The notes: generated from the sequence alone by a model not told the origin. Counted from the first letter of the stretch, positions 53,411-62,368 are shown. The stretch: 64,000 bases of DNA from CAYJPA01 sp964371945 (GCA_964371945.1 CAYJPA010000004.1:32107-96106); one strand, 5' to 3'. Program-made: numbers and translations.

Positions 53411-54337
53411 ATGACCGTTCCACTCATCCCCAGTCTGCATACCGGTGGTTCCTATCCTTCAGGATGGCTTCACAGCGATTGGCGTCCGGAGCCGACGGTC
53501 ATTCTCGGTGTCTTTGCCTTGATCGCCGCCTATCTCTGGTGGACGGGTCCCAATAACCGCACGGCCGCGGGAGAAGACATCAATCCAGTGCGAGGTGGCC
53601 AGCGGGTTGCATTCGTGCTTGGATCGCTTGTTGCGCTGATCGCGCTCAATCCGCCGCTCGACGATTGGGCAGACAGCTACCTGCTCAGCGCCCACATGTT
53701 TCAGCATCTCTTGCTGATGTTCGTAACCGCGCCGCTCTGGCTGGTCGGCACGCCGGATTGGCTATTTCGGCGACTCGTTGCAAGGCGGCCGGTCGAGCAG
53801 ATCGGACGCTTTCTTACCCGGCCGGTCGCGTCTCTCGTGATCTCAAACTGCATCGTGATCTTCTGGCACACGACGTTTGCCTACGAAGCCGCGCTTGGCA
53901 ACGAGGCGCTGCATATCCTCCAACACGTTTCGTTCATTACTGCCTCGCTCATTGCTTGGTGGCCGGTGTACGGCTCGTTGCCGGAGTGGCCGCGGCTCTC
54001 CAATCCAATGGCATGCCTCTATCTTTTCGCGATGACTGTTCCCGGTGGGATTGTTGGAGCGTTCGTAACCCTGGCGGAACCGGGACTCTACAAACCTTAT
54101 ATGCTTGCGCCGCGAATCTTCGGTCTCGATCTTGCAACCGATCAGGAAATCGCCGGCTTGATGATGTGGGTGCTGACGAGTGTTATTTACTTGGGGATCA
54201 TCTCGGTTCTCTTTTTCAGGTGGGCCGCGGCCGAAGACGCAAAAGAGGGCCGTGGTCCCGCGCGGCCGCCGGCGCCAGCATCGGATCCGCCCGCGGTTCG
54301 GTTGGCTGACTCCTCGACTTCTGGCGCACCTGGGTGA
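53411..54337 (+). CDS. ctaG: Cytochrome c oxidase assembly protein CtaG (caa3 type)
   Basis: A 308-residue membrane protein of the caa3_CtaG family with about seven hydrophobic helices. Conserved histidines are present in LLSAHMFQHLLLMFVTAPLW (helix 3) and in FWHTTFAYEAALGNEALHIL / QHVSFITASLIAWWPV. It is needed for making an active caa3 oxidase, probably through copper delivery. It is part of the cox operon. The final ~35 residues are a Pro/Ala-rich tail. Confidence 0.88.
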   Translation: MTVPLIPSLHTGGSYPSGWLHSDWRPEPTVILGVFALIAAYLWWTGPNNRTAAGEDINPVRGGQRVAFVLGSLVALIALNPPLDDWADSYLLSAHMFQHLLLMFVTAPLWLVGTPDWLFRRLVARRPVEQIGRFLTRPVASLVISNCIVIFWHTTFAYEAALGNEALHILQHVSFITASLIAWWPVYGSLPEWPRLSNPMACLYLFAMTVPGGIVGAFVTLAEPGLYKPYMLAPRIFGLDLATDQEIAGLMMWVLTSVIYLGIISVLFFRWAAAEDAKEGRGPARPPAPASDPPAVRLADSSTSGAPG

Positions 54338-54340
54338 CCG

Positions 54341-54670
54341 ATGAAGGACGCGTCCGTCATTCGCCAACTTGCCGTTTCCGTGGAGAGCGAAACGGCGGCG
54401 TCCCGAGAGCGCCGTCGCGAGCAAGACGAAAAGGAGACCGTTTGGGTCTTTGTTTGGACGCTTTTTGCCTTCAAGACCGCAACGCTGGTGGCGACGTTTT
54501 GGGCGGCGGCCGGTTCGATGGATGCCGCGATGTTACTGATGGCAACGAATTGGTTCTGGATCGCGCTGCCTATGTTCGCGATCTGGGGCCCGCTATTGTT
54601 CCACCTCCGCAAGCGACAAATGCGCCGCCGTCGAGACGCGATGGTGCGGTCGGAATGGATGCTCGAGTGA
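54341..54670 (+). CDS. Small membrane protein in the cox operon
   Basis: A 109-residue protein with two hydrophobic segments (VWVFVWTLFAFKTATLVATFW and AAMLLMATNWFWIALPMFAIW) and basic, charged ends. It starts three bases after the ctaG stop, so it is co-transcribed. No family recognised; probably an accessory subunit or assembly helper of the oxidase (inference from position). Confidence 0.65.
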   Translation: MKDASVIRQLAVSVESETAASRERRREQDEKETVWVFVWTLFAFKTATLVATFWAAAGSMDAAMLLMATNWFWIALPMFAIWGPLLFHLRKRQMRRRRDAMVRSEWMLE

Positions 54671-54758
54671 ATGATCGCGCTGTGCTGGAAGGCGGTTGCA
54701 TCGGTACGTCCGTGCGCGGACAATGCATGGCGTTTGGAAGTGATTTCAGGGGGCGGGG

Positions 54759-55394
54759 ATGAACAACGCAAAGATCTATCGATCATTCGTTTTGCCGGCC
54801 ATTGTGCCGGTCGGCGTGATGATCGTCACCGGCGTGCTGATTGCCCTGATTGGCGAGCTTTTGTTAGGGCTCGCCAGCGACAATCCGGGGAGCGACATCG
54901 AGCGGCCCGAGCTCTGGGGCGCGGTCGCGATCGCACTGGCCGTCCTGTTCGGAAGCGCCTATGTCGCGACTCGTCCCAAGGGATCGCTCGGCCGGTTTGA
55001 TGAGGAGCTCGCCATTGGCAAACGACCGCTGCTCGCCGCACCGCTCCCGCCCGTCGACGTGCTTGCCCGCCGGGGGTTGGTCGGGAAGGTCACCGATATT
55101 CGCCCCGAGTTCACGCTGTACGCTCGGAACGGCGCGTTGGCGAAGGTCGTCGAGGTGCTCCCATCAGCAAGAGAAGAGTATGGTCATTTGCGACAGGGGC
55201 TGATCTACGCACAGGGCGTTTCCGGCGCGAACGACGAGCTCTGGATTCCTGGCGAGGCAGTCTCGGCCGTCTACCCCGAAACGCAATCCGCTTTTCTCGC
55301 CATCGCCGGCGATGAGGTCGAATTCCTCGGATGGCATCGACCTCCGGCCTCGTTCCGGCGCACTACGCCCAAAGAAGAGCAGAAGCTTTACTAG
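54759..55394 (+). CDS. Membrane protein of unknown function at the end of the cox operon
   Basis: A 211-residue protein. Two N-terminal helices (AIVPVGVMIVTGVLIALIGEL and LWGAVAIALAVLFGSAYVA) are followed by a soluble domain (~80-211) with beta-rich character, including DELWIPGEAVSAVYPETQSAFLA. This soluble part looks like a short PRC-barrel-type segment, a weak impression. GGGGCGGGG precedes ATG 54759. It lies 88 bases after the previous gene, still in the same direction. Confidence 0.65.
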   Translation: MNNAKIYRSFVLPAIVPVGVMIVTGVLIALIGELLLGLASDNPGSDIERPELWGAVAIALAVLFGSAYVATRPKGSLGRFDEELAIGKRPLLAAPLPPVDVLARRGLVGKVTDIRPEFTLYARNGALAKVVEVLPSAREEYGHLRQGLIYAQGVSGANDELWIPGEAVSAVYPETQSAFLAIAGDEVEFLGWHRPPASFRRTTPKEEQKLY

Positions 55395-55417
55395 CCGCGA
55401 GCCGCTAGCTTCTAGCC
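55391..55417. repeat. Dispersed AGCCGCTAGC repeat copy
   Basis: GCCGCGAGCCGCTAGCTTC followed by TAGCCATGAG, directly at the stop codon of the 211-residue protein gene. Confidence 0.5.
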
Positions 55418-55442
55418 ATGAGCTCCTTCCACGGAGAAGTTG

Positions 55443-56643
55443 ATGGCCGGATCTGAGCGGTTCGATTACGTGATCGTGGGCGGCGGCGGTTGTGTGCTTG
55501 CCAACCGGCGATCGGAGAACCCCGATAATCGGGTTGAACTGGTCGAAGCGGGCGTCGATACCCCGCCGAATCACACCGATCACGTGCTCTGGGACAGCTA
55601 TCCGATCATTGCTTACTTTGATCGTCGCCGCCAATGGACCGATCTCCGCATCCGTACTCGGCCCGACGGACCCCCTCCGTACGTTCGAGCAGTCCAGGGT
55701 CATGGGCGGCCGCTCGAGTATCGACGGCCAGATGGCCAGCCGAGGATAGCCGGCCGACTACGACGAGTGGGCGGAATTCGCAGGCGCCGGTTCGACCTGG
55801 AACGAGGTTCTCCCCTATTTCCGGCGCATGGAGCGCGATCTCGACGAATCCGGCGCTGAGCGTGGATTCTCCGGTCCGCTGCCGATCCGCGGAGTACCTC
55901 GGCAGGAGTGGCCGGCGTTTTCGGACAACTTGGCGACCGCGGTCGAAGCGAGCGGTTTGCCCTTCATCGCCGGCCAGAATGCCGGTTCCCGCGATCCCGC
56001 GTGTTTCTCGATCGCGATCAACAATGAGGGAGATCGCCGGGTCTCGTCCGCGATCGCCTACCTCGACGCTGCTACCCGCCAGCGGTCTAACTTGTCGATT
56101 TATTCCCAAACTCGAGCTCGCCGGCCCTCGCTCGATGGACGAAAAATCACCGGTGTCGAGATCGCCCGAAGCGGCGGCATTTCGGCGCTTTCGGCCGCGA
56201 CGTGATCGTCTCCGCGGGCTCGACCCACGCACCGCCCATACCAAGTGCTACAAGCGGCTCGCGGCGGTCAACGGTCGAAACAAGGCGATCACAACCGCAC
56301 TAGGCCGGCTCCTTGATACCCCTGCGACGATCAGAGAGCGCGTGGTTCGCGCCATCATCACCGGCGGAAGCTCGTTGATGAGATCGTGAACGATGACGAT
56401 GCGCTCGATGCCTTCTTGCTCCAGACCGTGACCGGCATCTGGCATGCGACCGGCACCTGCCGGATGGGTAACCCAAACGCCCCGCTCGCCGTCCGCGTCC
56501 CGGACGGGCATGTGATCGGAGTGGAGGGCCTTCGCGCTTGCGACGGCTCCGTCATGCCGGCCATCCCACGCGCGAACCCCAACATCCCGATCACGATGAT
56601 CGCGGAAAAGATGAGCGACGCGATTCTAGCTGCAAGCTGCTAG
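55443..56643 (+). pseudogene. GMC-family oxidoreductase, decayed
   Basis: Pieces of a GMC (glucose-methanol-choline) FAD oxidoreductase in order but not continuous. The start has an FAD-binding segment VIVGGGGCVLANRRSE with two residues missing from GGGSAG. A frameshift near 55680-55690 leads into EQSRVMGGRSSIDGQMASRG, then an in-frame TAG at 55747. Reading resumes with PADYDEWAEFAGAGSTW in that frame to 56205. A large internal part is missing, and the C-terminus reappears at about 56386 with GIWHATGTCRMGNPNAPL (active-site His) and PNIPITMIAEKMSDAIL. So there are at least one frameshift, one stop and one deletion of roughly 200 codons. The gene cannot give a working enzyme. Confidence 0.85.
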
Positions 56644-56656
56644 CTCCAAGCTCCAA
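56627..56656. repeat. AGCTAGC-type repeat copy at the GMC remnant end
   Basis: CTAGCTGCAAGCTGCTAGCTC followed by CAAGCTCCAAGC; includes the stop codon of the GMC remnant. Related to the copy at 56721. Confidence 0.45.
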
Positions 56657-56720
56657 GCTCCATGGAGAACGTAGAATCCGCTCGTATTGGAACGGCCTGT
56701 CAAACCGTCATAAAGCTTGT

Positions 56721-56749
56721 GGCTTGCAGCTAGCGGCTAGGAGCTCACG
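56721..56749. repeat. AGCTAGCGGCTAG repeat copy before the proline racemase gene
   Basis: GCTTGCAGCTAGCGGCTAGG followed by AGCTCACG, ending at the ATG of the next gene. The AGGAG inside it acts as the ribosome site for that gene. Confidence 0.55.
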
Positions 56750-57814
56750 ATGCGATTCAGCCGGATGATCACCGCCGTTGAGGCGCATGCCGAGGGCGAA
56801 CCGGGGAGGGTGATCACCGGGGGCGTCGGCGATGTGTCCGGCGCCACCATGTTCGAGAAGATGCTCCATCTCCAGGAGCATCGAGACGACATTCGCAAGC
56901 TCATGCTCAGGGAACCGCGAGGCTACCCAGGTCTCTGCTGCAACATCCTGCTCCCGCCAACCCACCCGGACGCGGACGCTGGGTTCGTGATCATGGAGCA
57001 GATGGAGTACGCGCCGATGTCCGGTTCGAACACCATCTGCGTTTCAACGGTGCTGCTCGAAACAGGCATCTTGCCGATGATTGAACCGGTCACCGAGCTC
57101 ACGCTTGAAGCGCCGGCGGGCCTTGTCCGTGTCCGGGCGGAGTGTTCTGGCGGCAAAGTGACGCGGGTCACGTTTCGCAACGTTCCCGCGTTCGCGATTC
57201 ATCTGGATGTGCCGGTCGAAGTGCCAACTCTTGGCACGGTCACCGTCGACGTCGCCTGGGGCGGCATGTTGTACGCCCTGTTCGATGGCAAACAGGTGGG
57301 GTTGAGTGTGACCGCGGACGAGGGCGCGGATTGCGTCCGCATCGGCGAAATGGTCAAGACCGCGACTCGGGAGCAGTACCCGGTCTCTCACCCCGAACAT
57401 CCTGAGTTAATCGGGCCGTCAATTGCGCTCATCGCCGGTCCACCGGCGCGCCCGGACGCCCACGCCAAGAACACCGTTGTGATCTCCACCGGAACCTTCG
57501 ATTGGGAGAAGCCCTCCACCTGGACCGGCGTGCTCGATCGTTCCGCTTGCGGCACCGGCACATGTGCGCGCATGGCCGTGCTCCACGCCAAGGGACAGCT
57601 GGGACTGAATCAGGATTTCGTCCATGAGTCGATCATCGGCACGACCTTCACCGGCCGGCTGATCGAGGAGACCACGGTCGGGCCTTACCGCGCGGTGGTC
57701 CCCACAATCAGCGGTCAAGCCTGGATTTATGGGATCTCCCAATATCTGCTCGATCCAACCGACCCGTTTCCAGAGGGATTCATCGTTGGCGACATCTGGG
57801 GCGGCATCGGATAA
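56750..57814 (+). CDS. Proline racemase-family protein with Ser/Cys active site
   Basis: A 354-residue enzyme of the proline racemase superfamily (proline racemase, 4-hydroxyproline epimerase, trans-3-hydroxyproline dehydratase). Typical features: VEAHAEGEPGRVITGG at the start, GYPGLCCNILLPP, and the second catalytic position Cys267 in DRSACGTGTCARMA. In the first catalytic position, where classic racemases have M-C-G-H, this protein has MSGSNTIC with Ser91. So it is a Ser/Cys variant, and the substrate cannot be deduced with confidence; hydroxyproline-type epimerase or dehydratase are the main options. It follows a decayed oxidoreductase. Confidence 0.88.
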   Translation: MRFSRMITAVEAHAEGEPGRVITGGVGDVSGATMFEKMLHLQEHRDDIRKLMLREPRGYPGLCCNILLPPTHPDADAGFVIMEQMEYAPMSGSNTICVSTVLLETGILPMIEPVTELTLEAPAGLVRVRAECSGGKVTRVTFRNVPAFAIHLDVPVEVPTLGTVTVDVAWGGMLYALFDGKQVGLSVTADEGADCVRIGEMVKTATREQYPVSHPEHPELIGPSIALIAGPPARPDAHAKNTVVISTGTFDWEKPSTWTGVLDRSACGTGTCARMAVLHAKGQLGLNQDFVHESIIGTTFTGRLIEETTVGPYRAVVPTISGQAWIYGISQYLLDPTDPFPEGFIVGDIWGGIG

Positions 57815-57933
57815 CACCTCACCATCGACCGAACTTCCTGAGGGCTGGGTTGATCCTGCTAATATGCCCCAAGGTTTGTTGGGGTACGATTCTCGCTCTA
57901 AAAAGAAACCTACGACTCAGAGGACAGTCTTGG

Positions 57934-58395
57934 ATGCGGCGGCCAATGAAAGCACCTCGTTTTGATTCATTTCAACCGTCATCTGTTGCATCATCTCGCG
58001 TAAAGCGCGCGAACAAGCGAGATGGTGGTGAAGCAGAACGACTGCTTCGTCGTGAACTCTGGAAACGCGGTTTTCGATATCGCAAGCAAGTGGAAAATCT
58101 CCCGGGCCAGCCCGATATTGTTTTCTCTGCAGCACGACTTTGTGTCTTCGTCGATGGAGATTTCTGGCACGGACGAGATTGGGAGGAGCTTAGGCGTAAG
58201 CTGGCGAGCAGGGCGAACCCAGACTATTGGATTCCAAAGATCGCTTACAATCGTAAGCGAGACGAAATACAAACGCGAATCCTCGAATCGGCAGATTGGA
58301 CCGTAATTCGACTGTGGGAGAAGGATGTCTTGCGAAACGTTGGGTCTGCCGTGGATCAAGTTGCTAGCAAAGTCCAAGTCTCGCGCATTCCGTAA
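57934..58395 (+). CDS. vsr: Vsr (very short patch repair) DNA mismatch endonuclease
   Basis: A 153-residue endonuclease that nicks next to T:G mismatches arising by deamination of 5-methylcytosine. Signs: KQVENLPGQPDIVFSAARLC (catalytic Asp in PDIVF), FVDGDFWHGRDWEE (zinc- and His-containing hallmark; canonical G-C-F-W-H-G-H differs slightly), NPDYWIPKIAYNRKRDE and WTVIRLWEKDV. ATG 57934 follows AGAGGACAG; ATG 57946 is an alternative. It faces the endonuclease gene convergently and belongs to the cassette with the C5-methyltransferase. Confidence 0.88.
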   Translation: MRRPMKAPRFDSFQPSSVASSRVKRANKRDGGEAERLLRRELWKRGFRYRKQVENLPGQPDIVFSAARLCVFVDGDFWHGRDWEELRRKLASRANPDYWIPKIAYNRKRDEIQTRILESADWTVIRLWEKDVLRNVGSAVDQVASKVQVSRIP

Positions 58396-58476
58396 CAGGT
58401 AATGCATCACGCGAAGCAACGACTGAACCCAACCCCGACGAGTCTGTGCGCTGACAAATTCCAAAATTGACCGTCA

Positions 58477-59562
58477 TCATTTTTTCACTTCGGTTGGTTC
58501 AAATCCAAGGAGAGACACCCAACGTTCAATCGTAGTCGCGGAAGCGTCAACTGCCCGCAATCGATGTCCGACGCTGCTGGGAAAATCCAACAGTAGTTCC
58601 GTCAGTGATCTGCTGCTCCACGCGAAAGCTGTAACAATCAGTTCTTCTATGGAGTCAAAGACACTCAAAAGAACGCCGAAATCGCGGGCAACCGATGCAG
58701 ATATCCTTCCGGTTTCGAGGCGTATTTGACGCGGGCTCAAAGCAACGATCATTCCCCTTGAGATCTCGCTCTTTGTCAATGCACCTGCAAACTGTTCGAT
58801 CTCTTGGACTGTGATCGTCTTGGTCCTTACTTCAGCAGATGCGATTGGTACCCCGTTGGCATCAAAAGCCAGAACGTCACCTGGATATCCCCGGGAGGGG
58901 TCATTCACGAGGTTGCTGAGGATTCTGTCAGGTCCAAATACAACGTCGAAAACCGCGGCGGTTACTGCTTGAACGCGCTTACCGCCTTCCGATTCCCGCA
59001 AGAGTGTAGACGCCGCGTACAGAACTGCCCGCAAGCCCGCGGCGATGTCCGGAAGTTCAGTACTCGGCGATGTCTCAGTTCTCCGTATGCAGACGCGGAT
59101 GAACGCGGCCAGTGCTGCCAACGCCTCATCTTGGCCGAGGCCGTTGGCTAGTCTCAAACATTCGGTCAGATACTTTAGAGCCTCTCCAAATCGGATGCGT
59201 TCAATTTCATCTACGCGGTCATACCGAAAGAAGGGCTGGTTATTGAGCGGCTCGCGACCCTTTGTGCGGAGATCGAACTTGAACTCAATCGATCCAGGCA
59301 CCAGCACGCTGTGACACAACCCTCGTGCGGAGTATGCAGCAGGACCCGATGTTTCCTTGAGGGCGAGAACGTCAAGACGATCGTCCGTTGCTCGGGCTAA
59401 CAGACCGGTGCCTAACATCGGGGTATATGAGATCGCTGGGGCTCCACCGACTAGGATCGATCGCTCCTCCCACTCAGCAGGAACATCTCGATCTGAATCC
59501 GCCCAAGTGACGGCATCGCGAAGCCGAGTCTTCGCGATTCCGTAATCCACTTTGATGCCCAT
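58477..59562 (-). CDS. Putative type II restriction endonuclease, SacI-like
   Basis: A 361-residue soluble protein. Its layout resembles the SacI restriction endonuclease family, but I am only moderately sure. A possible PD-(D/E)xK-type core is YPGDVLAFDANG then IASAEVRTKTIT (Asp, Glu near residues 225-245). It is placed 36 bases behind the C5-cytosine methyltransferase gene on the same strand, and opposite to a Vsr gene, which is the normal setting for a restriction partner. If it is a SacI relative the site could be GAGCTC, but this must be tested. The composition is lower in G+C than flanking metabolic genes. Confidence 0.6.
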   Translation of the reverse strand: MGIKVDYGIAKTRLRDAVTWADSDRDVPAEWEERSILVGGAPAISYTPMLGTGLLARATDDRLDVLALKETSGPAAYSARGLCHSVLVPGSIEFKFDLRTKGREPLNNQPFFRYDRVDEIERIRFGEALKYLTECLRLANGLGQDEALAALAAFIRVCIRRTETSPSTELPDIAAGLRAVLYAASTLLRESEGGKRVQAVTAAVFDVVFGPDRILSNLVNDPSRGYPGDVLAFDANGVPIASAEVRTKTITVQEIEQFAGALTKSEISRGMIVALSPRQIRLETGRISASVARDFGVLLSVFDSIEELIVTAFAWSSRSLTELLLDFPSSVGHRLRAVDASATTIERWVSLLGFEPTEVKK

Positions 59563-59598
59563 GAGAGACCAGTTTTCACTTATGCTCGATGAGTACCG

Positions 59599-60735
59599 TC
59601 ATGGAACAGAGAGTTCCAGTTGGATTGCTTGAACGGTGGACGCTGGTCGGTCGCTTCTAGTCTGGTCGGTCTCCATTTGCTGCCTAATAGCTTTTGCAAC
59701 CGCCAGACTTAGCTTTGGAGGAACTGAGTTCCCAATCTGCACCTGGATGTCTCGGCGTGAACCAGCAAGCTGGTACTCGTCTGGAAAACCTTGAAGGCGT
59801 TTGAGCTCAGGCGTACGCAATCGCCTGTTCTCCCAATGAAATGGACCGACGTAGGGGCCAGGTTGACTTTGGATGGTGCTGGATGGACGTTTGGGATCGA
59901 GCTTAAGGAGAAATGTCCAGTAACGAGACCTCCACTCAAAAAGCGGATTCGGATGGCCAGCACGTTCGGTAAAGTAAAGATAGTTGCCACCTTCAGGAAT
60001 GTCCGAAAGTAGATGCCCGTACTTGCCGTTGATTGTCTCTTCAGGTTCCTCACTCGTCTCGAGATCAACTAGTACTTCACCCGAGGTAACATGCGGTTTC
60101 TGAATCCGGCTGTCCGCCGTTGTGACTCTTCGCTCCAGTCTTCCCCAATGAGTCGGGTTCGGAAGACTGAGCGCACGACCATCTCTACTACCAATCAAGA
60201 ACAATCTCTGGCGATTCTGTGGAACGCCAAAATCGGCTGCATTCAGCACACCGTATGTGAGCGAGTAGCCAAGTGACTTGATTCCGTCGGTAAGTCTCCG
60301 AAAGAATGGCGCGGAATGGTTGCGATATGCCAAACCAAACACGTTCTCCATCATAAACGCTTTGGGCTGCATTATTGAGAGAAACCGAAAGTAGTCATCC
60401 AATAACGAAGCTTTGGGGTCTTGTCCGGCGAGCTTGTAGTCAAGATGGAACCCAGATTTCGAGAAAGCAACGCACGGGGGGCCACCGACTAGCAAATCCA
60501 GCTCGCCCGGGACGAGTCCGTTTTCCGCCAAGACATTCATTGGGTCGATCTGGGTGATATCAAGCGGAACTACGTGCCTGAGTTCGGGGAAGTATGAAGC
60601 GCGGTTGCGGTTGAGCGTTTCAGCCGCAACTGGAAAGTTATCGATGGCAGCAAGGGTGGTGTAACCAGCTTGCTCTACACCGATCGAGATTCCACCTGCC
60701 CCGGAAAAGAGGTCGATTGCTGTAGGGCTCTTCAT
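59599..60735 (-). CDS. DNA C5-cytosine methyltransferase
   Basis: A 378-residue type II DNA cytosine-5 methyltransferase. All core motifs are seen: I (AIDLFSGAGGISIGVEQAG), IV (VGGPPCVAFSKSG with catalytic Cys88), VI (FMMENVFGL), VIII (GVPQNRQRLFLIGSR) and X (QIGNSVPPKLSLAVAKAI). A target-recognition region lies about 200-320. ATG 60735 begins at motif I as usual for the family; the longer open frame upstream lacks support. It protects the genome from the adjacent endonuclease and creates the 5-methylcytosine that explains the presence of Vsr. Confidence 0.92.
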   Translation of the reverse strand: MKSPTAIDLFSGAGGISIGVEQAGYTTLAAIDNFPVAAETLNRNRASYFPELRHVVPLDITQIDPMNVLAENGLVPGELDLLVGGPPCVAFSKSGFHLDYKLAGQDPKASLLDDYFRFLSIMQPKAFMMENVFGLAYRNHSAPFFRRLTDGIKSLGYSLTYGVLNAADFGVPQNRQRLFLIGSRDGRALSLPNPTHWGRLERRVTTADSRIQKPHVTSGEVLVDLETSEEPEETINGKYGHLLSDIPEGGNYLYFTERAGHPNPLFEWRSRYWTFLLKLDPKRPSSTIQSQPGPYVGPFHWENRRLRTPELKRLQGFPDEYQLAGSRRDIQVQIGNSVPPKLSLAVAKAIRQQMETDQTRSDRPASTVQAIQLELSVP

Positions 60736-60919
60736 TGCCTCTTTGCCTTCGATTAGTCGACCGTTGGCCGTTACGTCCGTTGATCGCTCAAGTTCTATTC
60801 TAGCCTGATTTGGATAAACGCTGTTTGATGGCGCAATACAACAAATGTGTGGGTAAGGGCGCTGATCGCGGCTAGAATGAATTCCGCTGAATAGATCACA
60901 TTGCCAGGACTTGGTTTTC

Positions 60920-60996
60920 ATGACTCGAAATAGGACCGATTCACACGTTCTTCGAATCGTCGAAGCCATTCGATATGTCACTCCGCTCCGAGAGGG
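60920..60996 (+). pseudogene. 5' fragment of a HipA-like kinase gene (cut by IS256 element)
   Basis: ATG 60920 starts a reading frame (MTRNRTDSHVLRIVEAIRYV, then TPLREG) that ends at the left end of the IS element. It is the missing N-terminus of the gene at 62361-63101. If the IS and one 8-bp target copy are removed, CGA GAG GG joins to C GGG TCG in frame. Confidence 0.85.
60989..60996. repeat. 8-bp target-site duplication, left
   Basis: CGAGAGGG, identical to 62361-62368. Eight-base duplications are usual for IS256-family transposition. Confidence 0.85.
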
Positions 60997-62360
60997 GATT
61001 GAGTCCTTAGAGTTCTGTAAATAGGTGGCCGGGATGACAGAGGTGGCCACCGTCCTCCACGATAGCGGTGTAGAGACGCGAATCAATGGAGGAGAACTCG
61101 ATGGCCATGGGCAATGGTAGTGATCGCGGCGTTGCCGCACAAACCCTGATCGACGATCCAGACTTCCTGCGGGAGGTCGTGGAGCGGGCGGTGCAAGCGA
61201 TCCTGGAAACGGAGATGAGTGCGCACCTCGGGGCGGAGCGGTACGAGCGAGGTGAGGGACGCACCGGATACCGCAACGGGACAAAGCCACGGACGCTGGT
61301 AACGCGGGTGGGGGCGTTGCAGTTGGCGGTGCCGCAAGATCGGGATGGCACCTTTTCGACCGAGCTGTTCGCCCGCTATCAGCGGAGTGAGCAGGCGTTG
61401 GTGAGCACCTTGCTGGAGATGTATCTGCAGGGGGTGTCAACGCGGAAGGTGGCGGCGATCACGGAAGAGCTGTGCGGGGTGAGCTTCTCGAAGAGCCAGG
61501 TCTCGGCGCTCACAACCCGGCTGGATACCGAGCTTGCGGTGTGGCGAACGCGGCCATTGACGGAGACGAGCTATCCGTATCTGACGGTCGATGCGCGCTA
61601 CGAGCATGTGCGGATTGATGGACGCGTGGTGAGCCAGGGAGTCCTCATCGTGGCCGGCGTACGCGGTGATGGGCAACGCGAGATCCTGACGATTGCGGTG
61701 GCGGACACGGAGAGCGAAGCGAGCTATCTGACGCTCTTCCAGGAGCTGAAAGGACGAGGACTCCAGGGTGTGGAGTTGGTGACCAGTGACGACCACGCGG
61801 GTCTGCGCTCGGCGATCGCACGCTGTTTTCAGGGGGCCAGCTGGCAGCGCTGCCAGGTCCATGTGACGCGGAATCTGCTGTCCGCGGTCAGCCAACGCCG
61901 GCGGCGGGAGCTGGCCGACGATCTGCGCGGCATCTTTGCGGCGAGCACGCGAACGCAGGCAATCGCGGCGGCCCAGGCGGCAGCCGATCGCTGGCGAGCG
62001 ACCCACCCGGCCCTGGCGACGCGGTTGGAGGAGGAGTTGGAGGATGCCTTGACCTGTCTCAGTTTCCCAGCCGAACACCGGAGACGCATCCGGACGACGA
62101 ATGCGGTCGAGCGGCTGAATCAGGAACTGAAGCGACGCACGCGGGTGGTGCGCATCTTCCCGCACGCGGCGAGCTTGCTGCGGATGGTGACCGCGCTGGC
62201 GATGGAACACAGTGACGAGTGGGTGAGCGGACGCCGCTACCTGGACATGACGCTGCGGGCGACAATCCCGGCGGACCTCCCGGTGACGCACTTAGCCGCA
62301 GCCGCCGATTAACGAACGAAAACAAAACGGAGGAATTTACAGAAAATTTCGGACTTGACT
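60997..62360 (+). mobile_element. IS256-family insertion sequence, 1364 bp
   Basis: Complete element. The two 26-bp ends (60997-61022 and the complement of 62335-62360) match at 18 positions, with the inner TTCTGTAAAT and outer AGTCC parts in common. One transposase gene lies inside, and both sides carry the 8-bp target duplication CGAGAGGG. The unbroken duplication points to a recent insertion. Confidence 0.9.
61101..62312 (+). CDS. IS256-family transposase
   Basis: A 403-residue DDE transposase of the IS256/mutator family. N-terminal DNA-binding part with AHLGAERYERGEGRTGYRNG; catalytic residues lie in TVDARYEHVRID (first Asp), LVTSDDHAGL (second Asp) and TTNAVERLNQELKRR (Glu). The C-x2-H-like QRCQVHVTRNLL motif of the family is present. 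Length is normal and no stop or frameshift is seen, so it should be active. ATG 61101 follows GGAGGAG; ATG 61086 is another start. Confidence 0.93.
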   Translation: MAMGNGSDRGVAAQTLIDDPDFLREVVERAVQAILETEMSAHLGAERYERGEGRTGYRNGTKPRTLVTRVGALQLAVPQDRDGTFSTELFARYQRSEQALVSTLLEMYLQGVSTRKVAAITEELCGVSFSKSQVSALTTRLDTELAVWRTRPLTETSYPYLTVDARYEHVRIDGRVVSQGVLIVAGVRGDGQREILTIAVADTESEASYLTLFQELKGRGLQGVELVTSDDHAGLRSAIARCFQGASWQRCQVHVTRNLLSAVSQRRRRELADDLRGIFAASTRTQAIAAAQAAADRWRATHPALATRLEEELEDALTCLSFPAEHRRRIRTTNAVERLNQELKRRTRVVRIFPHAASLLRMVTALAMEHSDEWVSGRRYLDMTLRATIPADLPVTHLAAAAD

Positions 62361-62368
62361 CGAGAGGG
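62361..62368. repeat. 8-bp target-site duplication, right
   Basis: CGAGAGGG, the second copy of the duplication at 60989-60996. Confidence 0.85.
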
